A stretch of DNA of 7,219 nt, taken from assembly GCA_029935135.1 (NCBI GenBank), contig JAOZKX010000095.1:1-7219 (forward strand). The letters are read 5' to 3'. The stretch is from Desulfocapsa sp. (GTDB lineage Bacteria > Desulfobacterota > Desulfobulbia > Desulfobulbales > Desulfocapsaceae). The notes under the pieces are model-generated. The model was not told the DNA's origin and did not search any database. It saw only the letters and a program-made list of their open reading frames with translations. Below are positions 1-5,286 of the stretch, one piece after another. The position numbers were made by a program, and so were the translations under genes. Position 1 is the stretch's first letter, and every line of letters begins with the position of its first letter.

Positions 1-469
1 AATTCACCGATGGCGGGGAGTTGGCAATGTTGGCTTCAAAACCCGCTTCCAGAATCTGTTGGGACCAGAGTATGTTGCCGCTTGTTCCATCAAGGGCATA
101 CACTTTATTCCCCATTGAATTGGCATACAGAACTGGGCCTGGGGCAACAGCAGGTGCTGAAGGCGTGTCGTTTACAGATCGGGAAAATTTTACAAGTCCA
201 GTTGTCGCATCCAGAGCTGTAAGGTAAGAGCCGTTCGCAAAATAGAGCCAGCCATTTGCTGCCAGTGCTGCTGTTGTTGCTGAATTATTTGCGGTATTGA
301 ATGTCCACAGTTCTTTTCCTTTAGGGGTTAATGCGTGGAGGTAATGGCCGTCAAACAGCCCATTTACACCAGAGCTGGCTGTTCTGAATGCTTCGATATA
401 AAGTACACCATCTTCCCCTATTGTTGGCGAACTGCTCACGGCAGACTGGAATTCAAAATTCCAGTACTG
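1..469 (-). other. PQQ-type beta-propeller repeats, cut by window edge
   Basis: From residue 1441 the sequence shows repeated blades of the kind Y-x-x-ALD-x-x-TG-x-x-x-W: YLHALTPKGKELW (1483-1495), YLTALDATTGLVKF (1522-1535) and YALDGTSGNILW (1564-1575), each preceded by a segment like SSPTIGEDGVLY or SAPAVAPGPVLY. This is the PQQ_2 (BamB/quinoprotein dehydrogenase-like) repeat. In large extracellular proteins these propellers usually act as binding modules and do not carry the PQQ cofactor. At least three blades are visible; the rest lies outside. Confidence 0.8.
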
Positions 470-3400
470 ACGAGGCTCTTCTCCTATAAAACCTTTATTA
501 TAAGCACTGAAGTCACTTTTCAGTAAACCGTTTTTTGCCTTCAGCCAGTAATAGTAGTACTTTCCGGGAAGAACATCTGTGTCATCCCAGGATGTAGCGG
601 TGAGGGTTGTCAGTACAAGGGGCGCCCCCGTTGGATCATTGCCGAGACTGCGATATAGTTCATAGCCTTCTGCATTGGGAACACTGTTCCATTGTATCTG
701 GATCCTGTCAGGCTGGGTGCCGTCTCCAGCAGTGAGACCTGTTGGTGCTGCCGGTGCACCAGGCAAAGGTGTTACCAGGAAATACACAGTGACAGGATCT
801 GATGTCAGCACACCGTCTGAGGCACTAAAGGTAAAATGATCGGTGCCCCCATAACTGGTACTGCTGTATTCCCAATGGGCTTCCTCGTCGGTCGCAGGAT
901 CATAGGCAATAAAGTTCACAGTTCCATAGGCAGGAGGATCGACAATGCTCAAAGAAGTATCATCGCCATCGGGATCATAAGCAAAGAGGTTAAATCTACT
1001 GATTTGCCCCTCTGCAGCATGCAACACATTGCCTATTGGCTGTGGTGGCAAGTTACTGAAAGACCAGGTGGATGCATTGTTTTCTGTTTGCAGGTCCTGC
1101 ATGTTTTCAGAGGAAATAGCAGCTCGAATGGTATATGTTCCTCTCTGGGCTGGCAACATCTGAAAGGACGCAGTGTGTGATTCAAAAGAATGCCAATCAA
1201 AGCTTTCATCACTGACGGATACTTCTGCAGCACCTGGAGTGGTCAGGAAAATCTCCAGACGGGCACGATTGTCTATGCCCTGATTGTGCACAGTCACATT
1301 GAAGGTATTTTCAATTCCCATCTGGGGACGATTCGTTATGCCCTGTAGAGGATCGAGACCCTGGCCGATGATTGTGAGTCCCTCGGGGGGGACTGATAAA
1401 TCAATGTCCTCAGTTGTCCCTATGGCTGCCACCATCACAGTCACACTGTCACTTCCACTTTGTCCTTGAGCATCTTCAACTGTAAAGGTAAGGGTATGCT
1501 CTCCTTCACTGAGTAACACCGGACTGCTGTTACTGTCGGTTCCCAGTTGTCCATCGACATCTGAAGTCCATTGTCCGTGAAGAAGCAAGCCATCTTCGCG
1601 GTCAACAGCTTTGGCTGCAAGGGGCCAGAAGATATCTGTTTCGGCTCGACTGTTTTCTATCGGAGTAAGAATACTCACCTCAGGAGGCTGATTTGCCAGG
1701 CTTAAATTCTCCAATGTCTTCTCCACTGCCTGAAAGCCATCAGAAGTAATGATCTTCAGGGAAAACCCGCTACTGCCAGCAAGGAAATCAGTGGGAATTT
1801 CAATTGTTTTTCCATACACCGGTGTACCGATTGGAATCCAATGTGTTTGCTCGTCTATGTTATAATACAGTTGGGATGTAGTCTTTTGGATTTCAGGTGG
1901 AACTGTAGATAAACCATTCAAAAGGTTGGTCTCACCAGTCGTCTTTGTGGCAGCGCTGGAAACACTCCAGTTCAGTGTAAGATTTTCACCTAATTGAGTT
2001 CCTGATACTGGCCCACTAAAATCTGTCGTAAATTCAGGGCCTATCGTCTGACTGAAGACTAAGTTTTCATAAGGTCCGTAGTGTCCCTCACCACTTCCTT
2101 CACGAATTTCGTATCGAACGGCACTTATTGGAACATCGAAGGTCTGTACCCAGGAAGATGGATTGTCATGATTATCCCTACGGCGACATTGAGCGGAATA
2201 GACTTCAGCACCATAGGCATCATATGCTATGAATTTTGCATTATCCCAATAGTCAATAGACCCTGGTAATAAGAGGAACGCCTCTCCTGTGATGGTACCC
2301 ATGGTTGCGTCAACCCGCCGACAGGAAATAGAGCCCGGAATCATGACATATCCGATATCTATCAGCTGCAGGCTTCCTGTCACAATAATGCGCTGACTGC
2401 CACTTTGCACTTCCTGAGGAGGAGCCTCCTCCATGAAAGTGCCAATAGACTTGGTTTTCGTTGTTTTTTCCCCGAGTAAATTCTTAAGACCCTGGCTCAC
2501 ATAGAACAAGGTATTAGGTATTATCCAGTGATTGTTTGAAGCATTACCCATAATATCATATGTATTGTATGCAGCATTATAACCTGGGGCTATGGGGAAG
2601 TGTTGTTGTGTTGCGCCTGTTTCAGGGTCAAAGGCTGTCACTCCCTGTAATACATGGCCAAAGCCTGCAACAGTATAAGTGCCATATCGATCTGCATTAT
2701 CATCGAGATCATACTGTTCAAAAATTCGACTTAGTCCACCGATGGTATGTCCAAGTTCATGAATGACGGCACCAGGATCACTTTCATCCATAAGAATAAT
2801 TTGAGGCATGATCCAATAGTTTAGTCCAGTGTTATTTGTACCCAGTGCACCCTGACGCAGACTGCCAATAAGGTAATCAATCTTTTTGTCTTCCGAGACA
2901 GAAGCATTATATTCTTGTAGAAAAATATCCAGGGTTGATGTCAATTCAAAAAGAGGGGCGAATTTTAGCCAGTCATCAAAGTGGAGATTGTACAGACTGC
3001 CATCAAATCGATAAGTGCCCATATCAAAAATTTCTAATTCCGAACTGCTTAGTGGAAACATGGCCGGAATTTCCTCTCTAAGGGTCTTGTTTAGTTCACT
3101 TACAGCAGATGGTGCAGGAAGCCCATGCCAGCCTGAAATGTTTACATCCACAGATAATACGCCAAGACGCAGAGGCCTGGCAGGCGCTGGAGACAAGGCG
3201 AAAAAGAAAGTCATCATACTGGAGGGCCCCACATCGCTGTCAAAAGAGCCGGCACCTGTCAAATCCATAGACAATATCACTTCGAGTTCCAAGGCATCGC
3301 TTGCAGTTATATTGGCTGGTAATAAAAAGTTAAGTGTTCGATCAATATTTTTGAAAAAAGGAATTATGCCATAATCCCTTTTGGCAACAAATCCGCTATT

Positions 3401-4789
3401 AATGGGATCCACACGCTGCCCGTCCACGGTAATCCAGAATTCTACGCCCGTCAGGCTGGCAACATTAGTACGGATATCATAGGACAATAAAGTATCCCGT
3501 CCTTTACGCCCCATAACATTGGCTGTGCCATATGGAGCGGCCATGGGGTTGTAACTTAAAGTGTTTTGGCCAATACTATAGCCCTCAACCCATACTTTCG
3601 GAGGAGGCGGTGGTGAAACCTCAGGGGCATTTGTAGCATGAAAAGAACCGCTACTCAGGACGCCCTCATCTCCAGTAAAGGGTTGGCAGAAGCTGCCCCA
3701 TTGACTCAGCCAGCTTTTTCGTCCGTCGTTATAGGACATATTTCGGGGCCCGTTTGCCCCTCCCCAATAGTTTCCGGCCAGTGGAAAAGTTTGCGATGAG
3801 GTGATCGTCTGTTCCCCCAGGAAACTATTGCCTGTGATGCTGGGGGGAGGGGGTGTTGTGCCAAACGGTTCAAGTATGAGAAGATCAGCAAAAACATTAT
3901 TTATAATGCTTAATGAAGCAGTGGTGGGGACTATTTTCACCGTACCCCTGAGAAAATCACAACCATTGATAATGCCCAAGTTGCCAATAACAAAATTCGC
4001 ACCATCGAGAAAAGTGGAGTCTTGAATACTCAAATTGTCAATGGGAGTGAGCCCAATGTTGTCGAGACCAAAAGAGGGGGTGTAGCCTTTAAGAAATGTG
4101 CTGTTTCCGATGGAGGCCTGCCCTGGTCCGCTGAGAGAAAATCCTTTAAAAGTAGTGTTGTTAAGGATGATTACTTGGCTCCCTTCAGCTACATATATAA
4201 GAACACTCAAATTTGTGCATCCATCTATGGTGACATCTCCATCAGCTTGAATGAGAGCGTTTGCTGAGTTTGGATTCATATTACTCAGGGTAAGCGTGTT
4301 TCCGGAGAGAATAGTGATATCCCTCAGGGTGGTATCGGAAGCTCCGCCTCCATCAATACTTTCATTAAAAAGCAAAGTTCCGCTAATTTCCCGTGTAGCA
4401 TACAGCACCTCGGTTTCGCCCCGAACTGTACTTCCTTCTGTCTCACCGCCGCCGGCCTCCTGGGTACGATAATATTCAGTGACGACATATCGAAATGCAT
4501 CTGTTCCCATACCAGTCACCTGGTGTGCTCCCTGGATTCCATTGGATCCTGAAGCGATGGTAGTTTCTGCACCTTCTCTGTATTGTACCAAAACGATATC
4601 TGTGGTTGTCCTGTCCATCTCCGGGTACAAAACTCCCCAGTTGGTTGGCTGTACACTGTAGGAAATATGAAGGCGATCCAATCCGGTAAAGGAGACACTA
4701 ACCTCGCCAAAAGCATATAGATTACAAGGGAAAATAAGAAGAAAGCAGATGAATAGAAGGTGCAAAGAAAGAATAGTTCGTTTGTTCAT
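1..4789 (-). CDS. Giant secreted modular metalloprotease-like protein (3' end outside window)
   Basis: An open frame of 1596 codons runs without a stop from ATG at 4789 to the left edge. The start is supported by AGGAG six bases upstream and by a signal peptide directly after it (MNKR, hydrophobic residues 6-20, likely cleavage after LYA at residue 26). The protein should therefore be exported by Sec. Domains seen in order: beta-helix-like region (about 130-348), proline linker (393-397), undefined beta-rich segment (about 400-540), zinc-protease-like domain (about 540-775, HELGH at 677-681), beta-rich segment (about 790-915), Ig-like modules (917-1123), CARDB-like (about 1130-1240), cadherin/Big-like (about 1247-1340), fibronectin III-like (about 1345-1432) and PQQ-type propeller (from 1441). 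From family knowledge, such proteins are extracellular or surface enzymes acting on proteins or polymers; the substrate is unknown. It is transcribed divergently from the sensor gene. Catalytic activity is inferred from one motif only and the third zinc ligand is unclear. Confidence 0.93.
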   Translation of the reverse strand, partial: MNKRTILSLHLLFICFLLIFPCNLYAFGEVSVSFTGLDRLHISYSVQPTNWGVLYPEMDRTTTDIVLVQYREGAETTIASGSNGIQGAHQVTGMGTDAFRYVVTEYYRTQEAGGGETEGSTVRGETEVLYATREISGTLLFNESIDGGGASDTTLRDITILSGNTLTLSNMNPNSANALIQADGDVTIDGCTNLSVLIYVAEGSQVIILNNTTFKGFSLSGPGQASIGNSTFLKGYTPSFGLDNIGLTPIDNLSIQDSTFLDGANFVIGNLGIINGCDFLRGTVKIVPTTASLSIINNVFADLLILEPFGTTPPPPSITGNSFLGEQTITSSQTFPLAGNYWGGANGPRNMSYNDGRKSWLSQWGSFCQPFTGDEGVLSSGSFHATNAPEVSPPPPPKVWVEGYSIGQNTLSYNPMAAPYGTANVMGRKGRDTLLSYDIRTNVASLTGVEFWITVDGQRVDPINSGFVAKRDYGIIPFFKNIDRTLNFLLPANITASDALELEVILSMDLTGAGSFDSDVGPSSMMTFFFALSPAPARPLRLGVLSVDVNISGWHGLPAPSAVSELNKTLREEIPAMFPLSSSELEIFDMGTYRFDGSLYNLHFDDWLKFAPLFELTSTLDIFLQEYNASVSEDKKIDYLIGSLRQGALGTNNTGLNYWIMPQIILMDESDPGAVIHELGHTIGGLSRIFEQYDLDDNADRYGTYTVAGFGHVLQGVTAFDPETGATQQHFPIAPGYNAAYNTYDIMGNASNNHWIIPNTLFYVSQGLKNLLGEKTTKTKSIGTFMEEAPPQEVQSGSQRIIVTGSLQLIDIGYVMIPGSISCRRVDATMGTITGEAFLLLPGSIDYWDNAKFIAYDAYGAEVYSAQCRRRDNHDNPSSWVQTFDVPISAVRYEIREGSGEGHYGPYENLVFSQTIGPEFTTDFSGPVSGTQLGENLTLNWSVSSAATKTTGETNLLNGLSTVPPEIQKTTSQLYYNIDEQTHWIPIGTPVYGKTIEIPTDFLAGSSGFSLKIITSDGFQAVEKTLENLSLANQPPEVSILTPIENSRAETDIFWPLAAKAVDREDGLLLHGQWTSDVDGQLGTDSNSSPVLLSEGEHTLTFTVEDAQGQSGSDSVTVMVAAIGTTEDIDLSVPPEGLTIIGQGLDPLQGITNRPQMGIENTFNVTVHNQGIDNRARLEIFLTTPGAAEVSVSDESFDWHSFESHTASFQMLPAQRGTYTIRAAISSENMQDLQTENNASTWSFSNLPPQPIGNVLHAAEGQISRFNLFAYDPDGDDTSLSIVDPPAYGTVNFIAYDPATDEEAHWEYSSTSYGGTDHFTFSASDGVLTSDPVTVYFLVTPLPGAPAAPTGLTAGDGTQPDRIQIQWNSVPNAEGYELYRSLGNDPTGAPLVLTTLTATSWDDTDVLPGKYYYYWLKAKNGLLKSDFSAYNKGFIGEEPRQYWNFEFQSAVSSSPTIGEDGVLYIEAFRTASSGVNGLFDGHYLHALTPKGKELWTFNTANNSATTAALAANGWLYFANGSYLTALDATTGLVKFSRSVNDTPSAPAVAPGPVLYANSMGNKVYALDGTSGNILWSQQILEAGFEANIANSPPSVN
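494..2041 (-). other. String of Ig-like, CARDB-like, cadherin-like and FnIII-like modules
   Basis: Residues 917-1432 form a stalk of beta-sandwich modules. An Ig-like module with LTLNWSV (about 917-1032) is followed by a PKD/Ig-type module opening with NQPPEVSILTP at 1033 and closing with HTLTFTVEDAQG...SVTVMV. Next is a CARDB-like module (NTFNVTVHNQG...TENNAS, ending near 1240). Then a module from LPPQP at 1247 contains AYDPDGDD and GGTDHFTFSASDG, typical of bacterial cadherin-like/Big repeats. A fibronectin III-like module follows (PTGLTAG from 1349, IQIQWNSV, GYELYRS, YYYWLKAKN). These commonly space or anchor extracellular enzymes and mediate carbohydrate or protein adhesion. Exact boundaries are approximate. 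Confidence 0.7.
2465..3172 (-). other. Zinc-metalloprotease-like domain (HExxH, metzincin/M6-like)
   Basis: Residues about 540-775 contain AVIHELGHTIGG, with H677, E678 and H681 forming the HExxH zinc site, followed by G684 at the usual metzincin turn position. About 66 residues later, TYDIMGN (M747) looks like a Met-turn. In M6 peptidases (immune inhibitor A type) the motif continues to an Asp, and in other metzincins to a His, at the eleventh position; here that position is S687. E691, D694 or D696 nearby could serve instead. The region before the motif has no recognised propeptide. Family assignment to M6 is tentative, and another HExxH clan is possible. Confidence 0.6.
3746..4402 (-). other. 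Right-handed beta-helix-like region of the metalloprotease-like protein
   Basis: Residues about 130-348 show irregular short repeats in which N, G, T/S and F recur (for example NNTTFKGFS at 210, then GNSTFLKG, IQDSTFLDG, INGCDFLRG, INNVFADL and ITGNSFLG). This is the pattern of stacked parallel beta-helix coils. The region ends in GNYWGGANGP (339-348), which resembles the NYWG/NNWWG-x-NGP ending often seen in beta-helix surface proteins. Such folds usually bind or cleave polysaccharide or act as a rigid stalk; no polysaccharide-lyase catalytic residues were recognised. The fold is inferred from pattern, not alignment. Confidence 0.6.
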
Positions 4790-4795
4790 TCGTAG

Positions 4796-4800
4796 CTCCT
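4796..4800 (-). promoter_or_regulatory. Ribosome binding site of the metalloprotease-like gene
   Basis: The minus strand reads AGGAG, six bases before ATG at 4789. This is a strong Shine-Dalgarno match at near-ideal spacing and, with the signal peptide, decides the start. Confidence 0.8.
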
Positions 4801-4801
4801 G

Positions 4802-4821
4802 ATGTTGGGGGAAAACAACAT
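4802..4821 (-). repeat. Inverted repeat, possible 5' leader stem-loop or operator
   Basis: ATGTTG (4802-4807) and CAACAT (4816-4821) are perfect 6-base inverted arms around an 8-base loop that is G-rich then A-rich on the plus strand. If the proposed promoter just upstream is used, transcription would begin close to 4821. The stem would then sit at the extreme 5' end of the transcript, one base from the Shine-Dalgarno sequence. It could stabilise the mRNA, modulate translation or be a regulator site; chance is also possible for a 6-bp stem. Confidence 0.35.
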
Positions 4822-4827
4822 ACTATA

Positions 4828-4856
4828 ATCATATCGGATGGCAGGCGCTGATGCAA
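4828..4856 (-). promoter_or_regulatory. Candidate sigma70-like promoter of the metalloprotease-like gene
   Basis: On the minus strand TTGCAT (4856-4851) and TATGAT (4833-4828) are separated by exactly 17 bases. The -10 box matches five of six consensus positions and the -35 box only three. A start near 4821 would give a leader of about 30 bases. Regulation by the inverted repeat or by an activator would fit the poor -35 box, but this is inference. Confidence 0.4.
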
Positions 4857-5148
4857 CCATAATGAAATAACCTCTGGTGAACGGAAGGACTGAAAGTAGC
4901 AGGGCATCTGCATCATAGGGGAAAATGTTGTAGCAGGCTGCCGATAAAACAAACACCTCCATACGGGTCGCCAAGGGTGATTAGTGCTGATTCCAGTGTT
5001 GTAAAAGAAAAAACCACATCAGGGTAACTCACCCGCCAGCTGCGCTCCAGCCAGAGCGTTATGGGCACATCCTTTCTTCAATGATTATCTTTATCACTGG
5101 GTCTTTTCCAATATGTCTTCCCATTTTCTGTACTAACTTTTTCTGGTG

Positions 5149-5157
5149 TGATAAAAT
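5149..5157 (+). promoter_or_regulatory. Weak extended -10 promoter candidate for the sensor gene
   Basis: TGATAAAAT carries the TGn extension followed by TAAAAT, which matches five of six -10 positions. No convincing -35 box lies 17 bases upstream. A start near 5164 would leave a leader of roughly 120 bases. The region is AT-rich, so similar matches occur by chance. Confidence 0.22.
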
Positions 5158-5272
5158 AAGTGAAACGATATAGGGAAGAAAGATATAGCTTTAACCTTTT
5201 CATACTCTTGAAACCCAAAGCATAGCAAAGACACAGCATTTCATCCAAGTATTATTGTTCTTGAAAAAGTAT

Positions 5273-5276
5273 AGGA
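5273..5276 (+). promoter_or_regulatory. Ribosome binding site of the sensor gene
   Basis: AGGA lies ten bases before the ATG at 5287. It is a modest Shine-Dalgarno match at slightly long spacing. It supports this start because a signal peptide follows immediately. Confidence 0.55.
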
Positions 5277-5286
5277 TCAATCTGTT

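Larger units (their letters stand above)
4790..5286. other. Divergent intergenic region with short minus-strand open frames
   Basis: This 497-base stretch separates the two genes. Apart from the control sites listed separately, the minus strand has three short frames. The first, 5239-5078, is 53 codons (ATG start; an internal ATG at 5203 begins MKRLKLYLSSLYRF) and ends SDKDNH. The second, 5068-4913, is 51 codons (GTG start, with GAAAGG a few bases upstream) and contains ITLGDPYGG. The third, 4974-4786, is 62 codons from a TTG; its stop TGA overlaps the ATG of the metalloprotease-like gene as ATGA. The second and third overlap in different frames, so one frameshift would join them. I do not recognise any of these products. 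They could be one small decayed gene, a mobile-element remnant, or chance frames. A 5-bp GC-rich hairpin at 5043-5058 lacks a T-run, so it is not a terminator. Confidence 0.4.

Noticed and set aside
836..1180. Plus-strand frame of 114 codons
   Set aside because: It lies entirely opposite the continuous minus-strand gene, whose frame there encodes clear Ig/CARDB-like modules; no ribosome site or recognisable product.
3015..3374. Plus-strand frame of 119 codons
   Set aside because: It is antisense to the protease-like region of the minus gene and has no recognisable domain, so it is a shadow.
3599..3613. Triplet-like GGA/GGC run considered as a DNA repeat
   Set aside because: It is only the coding of five prolines (393-397) in an interdomain linker with mixed codons.
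4724..4789. Lipoprotein signal at C22 of the protease-like protein
   Set aside because: Residues before the cysteine (LIFPC) do not fit a lipobox, and a normal Sec cleavage after LYA four residues later fits better.
5043..5058. GC-rich hairpin (5-bp stem, 6-base loop) considered as a terminator or riboswitch part
   Set aside because: There is no T-run on either side, no gene ends converge here, and no known riboswitch core could be matched.
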